Below are positions 1 to 5,510 of a stretch of 7,842 nt of DNA, piece by piece (within the stretch, counting starts at the first letter, position 1; every line of letters begins with the position of its first letter). The stretch comes from PSRF01 sp035457105 (lineage in GTDB: Bacteria; Acidobacteriota; Blastocatellia; Pyrinomonadales; Pyrinomonadaceae): contig DATIBX010000099.1 in NCBI GenBank assembly GCA_035457105.1, forward strand, positions 1 through 7,842. The letters run 5' to 3'. Made by a program: the position numbers and the translations under genes. The notes beneath the pieces were generated by a model. The model was not told where the DNA came from. It saw only the letters and a program-made list of their open reading frames with translations, and made no database searches.

Positions 1-86
1 TCGCACGCTGTTTACGCAATTTCGGTATTTCGATCATTACTTACGCTTTCGGTTTTAGTTTGGTCGTCGTGTCCATCAATGCCTAG
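1..86 (+). other. Possible 3' tail of an upstream gene
   Basis: A frame open from the window edge ends in TAG at 84-86. Its last part is hydrophobic (ISIITYAFGFSLVVVSINA), as expected for the final membrane helix of a transporter or other membrane protein. A second frame is also open here, running from position 1 to the TGA at 127-129, so the choice between them is uncertain. Nothing identifies a family. No convincing promoter was seen between this stop and the epoxide hydrolase start at 126, which leaves open that the cluster is transcribed from further upstream. Confidence 0.2.
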
Positions 87-113
87 AGCGACAAGCTCGA
101 CAGCAAATCAACC

Positions 114-117
114 GGAG
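114..117 (+). promoter_or_regulatory. Shine-Dalgarno for the TTG start of the epoxide hydrolase
   Basis: GGAG lies 8 bases before the TTG at 126. There is no in-frame ATG or GTG between the upstream in-frame TAG (84-86) and this TTG, and the next Met is about 60 codons in, so this site decides the start codon. Confidence 0.6.
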
Positions 118-125
118 CTAAAAAG

Positions 126-1349
126 TTGATACAAACAACCACCAAACAACCGATCAATGAACAATCACCGGGCGAGAACGCCATTCGGCCCTTTCGCGTA
201 AATTTCCCGGAAGCCGAACTGACCGAACTGCGCCAGCGCATCAAGTCGACGAGGTGGCCATCTAAAGAACTCGTCAAGGACCGGACACAGGGGGTGCAGC
301 TGGCGACGATGCAGGCGCTCGCTCACTATTGGACCACGAACTATGACTGGCGGAAAGCCGAAGCAAAGCTGAACGCCCTCCCACAGTTCGTGACTAATAT
401 TGACGGCGTCGACATCCACTTCATCCACGTCAGGTCGCGGCATGAAAACGCACTGCCGCTCATCATGACGCATGGCTGGCCCGGCTCAGTCATCGAGCTG
501 CTCGATACAGTCGGCCCGCTGACCAACCCGACTGCTTACGGTGGCAAACCCGAGGACGCATTTCACCTGGTGCTGCCGTCCTTGCCTGGCTACGGATTCT
601 CGGGCGTGCCTACCGAGCTCGGCTGGGAGTCCGGCCGCATCGCCGGCGCGTGGGCGAAGCTGATGAAGCGCCTCGGCTACAAGCGCTACGTCGCCCAGGG
701 TGGCGATGTGGGCGCCAATGTTACGGACGCGATGGGTCGCCAACCACCCGAGGGGCTGATCGGCATTCACGTCAACTTGCTCTCGGGGGCGTTCGGCATT
801 GCTGATAAACTGCCGGCAAAATCCGAGGAGGAACGCGCAGCGCACAAGGGGCTCCAGACATTCAGGACGAGTGGCTTCGGCTACTTCTTGGAACAGTCCA
901 CGCGACCACAGACGATCGGTTACTCTCTGCTGGATTCACCTGTCGGGCTTGCGGCCTGGTTGCTCGACCATGACACAGACAGCTACTACAAGATCTCCCG
1001 CGCGTTCCTCGACGGGAAGCCAATCAGCAACCTGACCCGGGACAACATCCTGGACAACATCACACTGTACTGGCTGACTCGCACCGGCGCCTCCGCCGCC
1101 CGGTGGTACTGGGAGTTCGGACAGTTTCTGGCCGCAGCCGGTGCGCAGGCTCCTCCGCCGGTCAAGATCCCCGTCGGCTTCACGACATTCCCTGGTGAAA
1201 TCTGGGCTGCGCCGCGTAGCTGGGTGGAGACTGTCTACCCCGGCCTCGCCTACTTCAACAGAGTCGACAAAGGCGGCCACTTCGCCGCCTGGGAAGAACC
1301 TGCGCTTTTCACGGCTGAGCTTCGAGCCGCGTTCAGATCGCTGCGCTAG
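126..1349 (+). CDS. Epoxide hydrolase, EHN / microsomal-type alpha-beta hydrolase
   Basis: This is predicted to hydrolyse an epoxide to a vicinal diol by a covalent ester mechanism; the substrate is unknown. The 407-residue length is normal for the family. An N-terminal EHN-type domain (about residues 22-130, starting RPFRVNFPEAEL) precedes the alpha/beta-hydrolase core. Visible active-site elements are the oxyanion motif HGWPGS (116-121), the nucleophile Asp194 in QGGDVGAN, and His385 in GGHFAAWEEP. Glu358 in FPGEIW is the likely charge-relay acid: its 27-residue spacing to His385 equals the Glu404-His431 spacing of mammalian microsomal epoxide hydrolase. DSPVGLAAW (270-278) is another family signature. 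No signal peptide or membrane anchor is seen, so it is probably cytoplasmic. It starts at TTG with GGAG upstream. The cupin gene follows after 55 bases. Its first 44 residues resemble those of that cupin. Family assignment is firm; the physiological substrate is not known. Confidence 0.93.
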   Translation: MIQTTTKQPINEQSPGENAIRPFRVNFPEAELTELRQRIKSTRWPSKELVKDRTQGVQLATMQALAHYWTTNYDWRKAEAKLNALPQFVTNIDGVDIHFIHVRSRHENALPLIMTHGWPGSVIELLDTVGPLTNPTAYGGKPEDAFHLVLPSLPGYGFSGVPTELGWESGRIAGAWAKLMKRLGYKRYVAQGGDVGANVTDAMGRQPPEGLIGIHVNLLSGAFGIADKLPAKSEEERAAHKGLQTFRTSGFGYFLEQSTRPQTIGYSLLDSPVGLAAWLLDHDTDSYYKISRAFLDGKPISNLTRDNILDNITLYWLTRTGASAARWYWEFGQFLAAAGAQAPPPVKIPVGFTTFPGEIWAAPRSWVETVYPGLAYFNRVDKGGHFAAWEEPALFTAELRAAFRSLR

Positions 1350-1404
1350 TTGGCTCGACCACACAACAGATCCTGAATTCCAAAACTAATAGAAGGAGAC
1401 GAGA

Positions 1405-1959
1405 ATGATACAAAAAGACTCCAATCAACAACGCATCGAGCAATCTACAGACAAGAACGCCATTCATGAGTCCCATCTGAGTGTTCCCAAAGCGGTATAT
1501 GCCGGATTGCGCAGCCGCAGAAAGTTCTTTTACTGGACATTCCTCGCACTCGCGGCCTGCGTCGCTATCGGGGTTAGCGGGATGACCATGGCCCAACACA
1601 CCGGGAACGGCCACGTGAAAGCGATCGATCTATCCAAGCGGGACATCATCGAGAAGTTGGACGGGAAGAACGCAAGTGTGACGATGCGAGAAGTGACCTT
1701 CGAGCCCGGCCAAACGGATTCGGTGCACCGCCACACGGGACCGGTGTTCGGCTACGTCCTCGAAGGCGAATACGAGTTCGCTATGAACGACGAGCCCCTT
1801 AAGACCTACAATGCCGGGGAAACGTTCTACGAAGCGACTGGCGGAGTGCATCGGGTGTCCCGTAACCCAAGCGACAAGACGAGGACCCGCCTCCTAGCCG
1901 TGATCGTCCACCCTCGCGACGCTAAGGACGTGTCGATCCGGGAGCAGGCCAAGCAATAG
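1405..1959 (+). CDS. Tat-exported single-domain cupin
   Basis: This is a small beta-barrel cupin, probably metal-binding and located in the periplasm. Cupin motif 1 is at about 102-121 (PGQTDSVHRH with His108 and His110, then FGYVLEGEYEF). The usual motif-1 Glu is not present at the expected place (PVFGY). Motif 2 is at 138-154 (GETFYEATGGVHRVSRN, with His149). A hydrophobic segment at about 44-61 is preceded by SRRKFF (37-42), a good match to the twin-arginine consensus, and is followed by a plausible cleavage site after MTMA (about 63). Tat export suits a cupin loaded with metal in the cytoplasm. The 36 residues before the twin arginines are unusually long and align without gaps with the start of the upstream epoxide hydrolase. 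AAGGAG at 1393-1398 supports the ATG. The reaction is unknown; cupins range from dioxygenases and isomerases to binding proteins. Confidence 0.85.
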   Translation: MIQKDSNQQRIEQSTDKNAIHESHLSVPKAVYAGLRSRRKFFYWTFLALAACVAIGVSGMTMAQHTGNGHVKAIDLSKRDIIEKLDGKNASVTMREVTFEPGQTDSVHRHTGPVFGYVLEGEYEFAMNDEPLKTYNAGETFYEATGGVHRVSRNPSDKTRTRLLAVIVHPRDAKDVSIREQAKQ

Positions 1960-1961
1960 GA

Positions 1962-2084
1962 ATGGCGCGGCATAACCGATTGGCGGCAGCTGCCCGAACG
2001 TGGATTGGCAAAGCGATTCTCATGCAGAACCAAGTCGGTTTCATCTCGCGACCAAGCACAGGGTTTGTCGCATTAACAAAATAG
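1962..2084 (+). other. Possible 40-codon ORF in the cupin-SDR gap
   Basis: An ATG two bases after the cupin stop opens a 40-residue frame (MARHNRLAAAARTWIGKAIL...) that ends in TAG at 2082-2084. It is basic and weakly amphipathic and I recognise no family. The nearest GGAG (1941-1944) is about 17 bases away, too far for a normal ribosome site, so initiation would need re-initiation after the cupin. It may be chance. It is recorded because it fills most of the only sizeable gap in the gene cluster. Confidence 0.12.
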
Positions 2085-2107
2085 TCGATATTTAAGAGGA
2101 GGTTCAC

Positions 2108-3073
2108 ATGAAGATTTTTGTTGCGGGAGGAACGGGAGTGATCGGTCGACCACTGATCGCGAGATTGCTTGCCAAGGGACACACCGTAGTTGCTCTGACC
2201 CGTTCTCCAGAAGAAGCTCCTGCTTTAGTGAAACGAGGCATCGAACCTGCGGTTGCGGATGTATTTGATAGTGATGCGGTCAAGGCGGTGGTCAGACGCG
2301 CACAGCCTGAAGTCGTGATTGAACAACTGACGGCCCTACCCAGAACCTACACCCGTGAGTCGATGACCGCCGCCGCTCCCTTCAACACTCGCATCCGATT
2401 AGAAGGAGGCGCCAATGTGCTAGCCGCCGCTCGAGCAGCGGGTGTGCGGCGTTATCTGAGGCAGTCGATCGCGTCCTTTGCAGTTCCCGGTCCTGGATTG
2501 GCAGATGAAGAAACGCCTCTGGCGCTTGATGCCTCGCCTGCGGTTGCAGCAGAGGCCCGCACATATACTGAGCAGGAGCATCGCTTACTACGAAATCCGG
2601 ACCTAGAAGGGATTGCCTTACGTTATGGCTTCTTCTATGGACCAGGTACCTGGTTCAATCCCGATGGTGATGTTGCGCGACAGGTGCGACAGCAACAGTT
2701 CCCGATCATCGGGAATGGCGAAGGCGTCTGGTCGTGGTTACACATTGATGACGCAGCAATCGCCACCGTTGCAGCCGCAGAACAAGGCAATCCTGGGGTT
2801 TACCTAATTGCGAATGATCAACCTCTAGGGGTGCGCGAATGGCTCCCTGCATTTGCTCAATGGGTGAGTGCGCCGGCGCCACCGCAAGTGTCGGTTGAGG
2901 ATGCTCTGAAAAAGGATGGTGGCACGGATTCGGTTTACTACGGGACTCAGTTGCGCGGCGTGTCGAATGCCAAGGCCAAACGCGAACTGAATTTTCACCC
3001 GCGACCTTTGGAGTGGATCGGCGACAGACCCGTAGATCACGTCAACCAACAAGTTGAAGGAGCAGCGTTATGA
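2108..3073 (+). CDS. Atypical SDR, NAD(P)-dependent epimerase/dehydratase family
   Basis: This is an extended/atypical short-chain dehydrogenase predicted to bind NAD(P) and act in the cytoplasm; the substrate is unknown. The Rossmann motif GGTGVIG sits at residues 7-13 directly after the first beta strand, followed by HTVVALTRSPEE. Family signatures further on are RYGFFYGPGTWF (172-183), WSWLHIDDAA (208-217) and the late SNAKAKREL (286-294). The classical YxxxK pair is not intact: the candidate is Tyr153 in TYTEQE, with Glu157 where Lys would be. Catalysis may therefore differ from that of standard epimerases, which is common in this branch. A strong Shine-Dalgarno, AGAGGAGG (2095-2102), precedes the ATG. 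The stop overlaps the msrB start (ATGA, 3070-3073), implying translational coupling. The 321-residue length is typical. Confidence 0.88.
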   Translation: MKIFVAGGTGVIGRPLIARLLAKGHTVVALTRSPEEAPALVKRGIEPAVADVFDSDAVKAVVRRAQPEVVIEQLTALPRTYTRESMTAAAPFNTRIRLEGGANVLAAARAAGVRRYLRQSIASFAVPGPGLADEETPLALDASPAVAAEARTYTEQEHRLLRNPDLEGIALRYGFFYGPGTWFNPDGDVARQVRQQQFPIIGNGEGVWSWLHIDDAAIATVAAAEQGNPGVYLIANDQPLGVREWLPAFAQWVSAPAPPQVSVEDALKKDGGTDSVYYGTQLRGVSNAKAKRELNFHPRPLEWIGDRPVDHVNQQVEGAAL

Positions 3074-3519
3074 GAACATTCAGCAAAGATCCTGACGCCA
3101 TCACGAGGCTCACGCCCGAGCAATATAGGGTGACGCAGCAAAACGGCACGGAGTTCCCCGGAAGCGGGGAATACCTGGATAACAAGGAACCGGGCATCTA
3201 CGTTGATATTGTTTCCGGCGAGCCGCTGTTCGCTTCGTCAGATAAGTTTGATTCTGGAAGCGGATGGCCCAGCTTCACGAAGCCCATTGAGCCTGTCAAT
3301 ATCAATGAACTCCGGGACACCTCGCACGCGATGGCGCGCACGGAGGTGCGCTCCGTGCACGGCGAAAGTCATCTCGGGCACGTATTTCCCGATGGACCGA
3401 GCGACCGCGGCGGATTGCGCTATTGCATCAATTCGGCCGCGCTGCGGTTTATCCATCGCGACGATATGGAGGCTGAGGGTTATGGGGCTTATCTGAATCA
3501 AGTGGAGGATATGAAATGA
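3070..3519 (+). CDS. msrB: Peptide-methionine (R)-S-oxide reductase, one-cysteine form
   Basis: MsrB reduces the R isomer of methionine sulfoxide in oxidised proteins. The whole 149-residue protein is a single SelR/MsrB domain: LTPEQYRVTQQNGTE (14-28), FDSGSGWPSF (60-69), HLGHVFPDGP (101-110) and the catalytic motif GLRYCINSAALRF with Cys119. Cys119 is the only cysteine in the protein. The zinc-binding CxxC pairs are absent (GIYVDIVSGEPLF occupies the place of the first), and the position usually held by the resolving cysteine, in SGxGWPSF, is Ser. Such one-Cys, zinc-free MsrBs are known; they must be reduced by direct thiol attack or by another donor. AAGGAG at 3057-3062 supports the start. 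The gene overlaps the SDR by 4 bases upstream and msrA by 4 bases downstream. No signal peptide is seen, so it is cytoplasmic. Confidence 0.95.
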   Translation: MRTFSKDPDAITRLTPEQYRVTQQNGTEFPGSGEYLDNKEPGIYVDIVSGEPLFASSDKFDSGSGWPSFTKPIEPVNINELRDTSHAMARTEVRSVHGESHLGHVFPDGPSDRGGLRYCINSAALRFIHRDDMEAEGYGAYLNQVEDMK

Positions 3520-4040
3520 CGAAGGAACGCGCGATTCTTGCCGGAGGCTGCTTTTGGGGCGTGCAGGATCTCATCCGTCGCTATGAGGGCGTGCTGTCCA
3601 CCCGGGCCGGCTACACGGGCGGCACTAACTCAAACCCGACCTATCGCAACCATGACGGACACGCCGAAGCAGTAGAGATCATCTTTGATCCTGCGCGCCT
3701 CAGCTACCGACAGCTTCTTGAGTTCTTCTTCCAGATTCACGACCCAAGCACGCGCAATCGTCAGGGCAACGACATCGGAATCAGTTATCGATCCGCAATC
3801 TTCTACACCAGCGAAGAGCAGAGGCGGATCGCCGAAGACACGATTGCCGACGTCGACGCTTCGGGCCTGTGGCCCGGCAAGGTTGTGACCGATATTGTTC
3901 CGGCAGCCAAGTTCTGGGAGGCCGAACCCGAGCATCAGGATTACCTCCAACGATACCCTGCCGGGTACACCTGCCATTTCGTCCGGCCCAACTGGAGACT
4001 GCCTAGTCGCGCTGAACTCCAACGGGAGGTTCGCACATGA
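3516..4040 (+). CDS. msrA: Peptide-methionine (S)-S-oxide reductase
   Basis: MsrA reduces the S isomer of methionine sulfoxide and so complements the upstream MsrB. The catalytic motif GGCFWG is at residues 10-15, with nucleophile Cys12. Other conserved blocks are RAGYTGGTNSNPTY (30-43), HAEAVEIIFDP (49-59), FFQIHDPSTRNRQGND (71-86) and RSAIFYTSEEQ (92-102). The C-terminal GYTCHFVRPNW carries Cys153, the only other cysteine. This matches the Mycobacterium-type MsrA with a single resolving Cys in the YTCHF motif, regenerated by thioredoxin. At 174 residues it is a stand-alone MsrA of normal size, with no signal peptide. GGAGG (3504-3508) lies 7 bases before the ATG, and the ATGA overlap with msrB (3516-3519) indicates a coupled msrB-msrA unit. 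It is the last intact gene of the plus-strand cluster. Confidence 0.96.
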   Translation: MTKERAILAGGCFWGVQDLIRRYEGVLSTRAGYTGGTNSNPTYRNHDGHAEAVEIIFDPARLSYRQLLEFFFQIHDPSTRNRQGNDIGISYRSAIFYTSEEQRRIAEDTIADVDASGLWPGKVVTDIVPAAKFWEAEPEHQDYLQRYPAGYTCHFVRPNWRLPSRAELQREVRT

Positions 4041-4372
4041 TGATTTTTGTCTGAGGAGGAAGCTCCCGCTGATTGCGGAATTCGCTACCTCAAGCACATG
4101 TTGCAGATTTCGAAAGGTGCAAGGATGGAAATCCCAGGTTGGGTGGGAACGGCACTCGTTATCATTGCTTACTCTCCACAATACATCATTTGATCGTTGA
4201 GCGGTGCGCGTGGGGAATCAGCGCGGCGGCTCGCCGCTATTGTCGCGGGTCGCATTTCGCGCGTGAGTCCGCTGATTTCCTGAAAACCGCAGGTAAACGG
4301 GGGTGGTGATCGGACAAGTTCAAACCGGGTAGCGTTGAAGTATCAACAGCAAGCGGCCCTTCGGCAGTCACT
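4041..4372 (+). other. Convergent gap between msrA and the ZIP gene
   Basis: Apart from the PQ-loop remnant (4125 to about 4237), little is seen in these 332 bases. There is a short GC-rich inverted repeat (GCGGCG at 4223-4228 with CGCCGC at 4232-4237, 3-base loop), but it has no T run after it, so I do not call it a terminator. The open frames here have no family resemblance apart from the remnant. Confidence 0.4.
4125..4237 (+). pseudogene. Frameshifted remnant of a small PQ-loop membrane protein
   Basis: From ATG 4125, with AAAGG at 4113-4117 as a plausible ribosome site, the frame reads MEIPGWVGTALVIIAYSPQ and then hits TGA at 4191-4193. In the next frame the sequence continues at 4184 as HHLIVERCAWGISAAA. 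Restoring one A at about 4181 (CAATAC to CAAATAC) joins the two as SPQIHHLIVERCAWGIS. This is the first membrane helix and PQ motif of the short PQ-loop / SemiSWEET-like family, often annotated as PQ-loop or lipid-A-synthesis N-terminal-like. After ISAAA (about 4231) the resemblance stops and the following helices are missing, so the gene is both frameshifted and truncated. It is on the same strand as msrA, 85 bases after it, and may once have been the last gene of that cluster. The frameshift could be a sequencing indel, but the missing 3' half could not. Confidence 0.6.
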
Positions 4373-5170
4373 TCAGTGGCCAAGTACCAGCAGGATCAGG
4401 AAAGCCACAAAACCAGCGACCAGCAAAAGACCATTGAACTGCGGCGAGCCGTGGAACCCCTCCGGGATCATCGTTTCCGAAACCAGTGCCAAGATTGCGC
4501 CCGCCGCAAACGCCTCGACCGCCCCCCCGACCGCCGGTCCAGTGCCTCGTAGCAGGAGCCCGGCAACCGCAGATGAGAGGCTGCTCATCAAGGTGATTCC
4601 AATCCACACACCAAACACATAGCGCCCGGATCGTCCAGCCCGCCGCATTCCAGCGCTGCTTGATAGGGCTTCAGGGATGTTAGCCAGGAAGAATGCTATG
4701 ACGGTCCCTACGCCTGGTGCACCCTGCTGCAGCACGCTCACCCCTAGGACTACACCTTCAGGAACGCCATCGAGGAACGAGCCGGCGGCGATGGCCAATC
4801 CGCTACCGGGCTGCTGCTCTTCTGCTGGCTGCTGTACGCATTCGCCGCAGCGTTTTCTATCCCGCGCCCCACGGCGGGAGAGTAGCCAGTTAACGGAACT
4901 AAACACCGCTCCTCCACTCAGCAGACTCATAACTGTCCAGTACAAGCTGGTAGCGCCGCGTGCGTCGATCACCAGGTCCACCGCCACCACTGCGAGAAGT
5001 ACGCCCGAGGCGAATGTCATCACGCGCGCGATCGCGGTATGCTGAAGCGGCGTGTAATATCCACCAACTGCCCCAATCAGCAGGCCGGAGGCAGACAGTA
5101 GGCCCCAGCCAGCCGCATGCAACCAGCCGGGCAAATCCGCAACAAGTCCCGTCACTGTCCGGTCGTCCAT
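4373..5170 (-). CDS. ZIP-family divalent metal transporter
   Basis: This is an inner-membrane protein predicted to move divalent metal (zinc-type) ions. It has 265 residues with about eight hydrophobic segments (roughly 21-38, 48-68, 76-97, 124-147, 153-172, 184-206, 213-231, 246-263), and the termini are short. The ZIP signature region is recognisable but altered. Helix IV has DGVPEG (134-139) in place of HNxPEG. Helix V has ANIPEA (163-168) in place of HExPEx. A further acidic ETMIPEGFH is at 232-240. The Asp-type helix IV motif followed by NIPEALSSSAGMRRAGR is typical of a bacterial ZIP subgroup. The loop between helices III and IV, often His-rich in ZIPs, is short and holds a CGEC pair (Cys108, Cys111). 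The ribosome site upstream of ATG 5170 is weak (CAGG). The gene converges on the msrA cluster. Which metal it carries cannot be read from the sequence. Confidence 0.85.
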   Translation of the reverse strand: MDDRTVTGLVADLPGWLHAAGWGLLSASGLLIGAVGGYYTPLQHTAIARVMTFASGVLLAVVAVDLVIDARGATSLYWTVMSLLSGGAVFSSVNWLLSRRGARDRKRCGECVQQPAEEQQPGSGLAIAAGSFLDGVPEGVVLGVSVLQQGAPGVGTVIAFFLANIPEALSSSAGMRRAGRSGRYVFGVWIGITLMSSLSSAVAGLLLRGTGPAVGGAVEAFAAGAILALVSETMIPEGFHGSPQFNGLLLVAGFVAFLILLVLGH

Positions 5171-5230
5171 TTACCTGAAGCCTGAGCGAGTGCGTACACG
5201 CTTGCCTTTTGCGTGATCGAGCTTCCGCGG

Positions 5231-5443
5231 TCACCGATTCTGCCATAGATTGCGCGTCGGTGTTAGGCCGAGTCTTGCGCCTATCTCTACGAGATCGACA
5301 ACAGAGTCGGCGCTCATTTTTTGAATCACATTCCCTTTGTGCACCGTCCACGTGATCTCATTGATATCGAGTTTTGACCCTACATGTTTATTCACCATGT
5401 CGTTTACTACGAATTGCATGACCCTCGCGCATCCGTGTGGCAT
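5231..5443 (-). pseudogene. C-terminal HTH remnant of a FixJ/NarL-type response regulator
   Basis: The 70-codon frame encodes only the LuxR/GerE helix-turn-helix end of a two-component regulator: RVMQFVVNDMVNKHVGSKLD followed by INEITWTVHKGNVIQKMSAD and VVDLVEIGARLGL. In intact FixJ-type proteins this corresponds to the REREVM...LNKQIA..LxISEITVKVHRGxVMxKM block that ends the protein. The receiver domain is absent. Just upstream the frame has a stop. The neighbouring frame reads TDAR at 5425-5436, where TxRERE would be expected, so the block appears to be cut by small indels. The fragment lies 60 bases before the ZIP gene on the same strand. A start at 5443 would give a free DNA-binding domain, but no ribosome site is seen, so I favour a decayed gene. 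Confidence 0.6.
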
Positions 5444-5510
5444 TCGTGTTTACACAAGGCATCCGACCGAATAGGAACGTGCCATGGAGCTTTGTGCAAA
5501 GGCATAGGCA
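5444..5510 (-). other. Unassigned spacer between the HTH and integrase remnants
   Basis: This short stretch shows no recognisable coding sequence for a receiver domain, no tRNA-like cloverleaf and no clear repeat. It is the likely junction where the 5' part of the regulator was lost. Confidence 0.3.

Noticed and set aside
936..1364. Minus-strand open frame of 142 codons inside the epoxide hydrolase
   Set aside because: It lies antisense to a well-supported enzyme with all catalytic motifs, has no family resemblance, and its composition is what reverse reading of a GC-rich gene gives.
2065..2092. Possible promoter TTGTCG / GATATT (16-base spacer) before the SDR
   Set aside because: Both boxes match poorly, and transcription would begin within the Shine-Dalgarno of the SDR, leaving no leader.
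3630..4181. Minus-strand open frame of 183 codons over msrA and the following gap
   Set aside because: It is antisense to a clear msrA and shows no domain pattern. It extends into the gap only because the reverse frame happens to lack stops.
4223..4237. GC-rich hairpin as terminator between msrA and the ZIP gene
   Set aside because: The stem is only 6 bp with no T run on either side, and it lies inside the end of the PQ-loop remnant.
4677..5045. Plus-strand open frame of 122 codons over the ZIP gene
   Set aside because: It is Thr/Pro/Arg-rich shadow sequence opposite membrane helices, with no motif.
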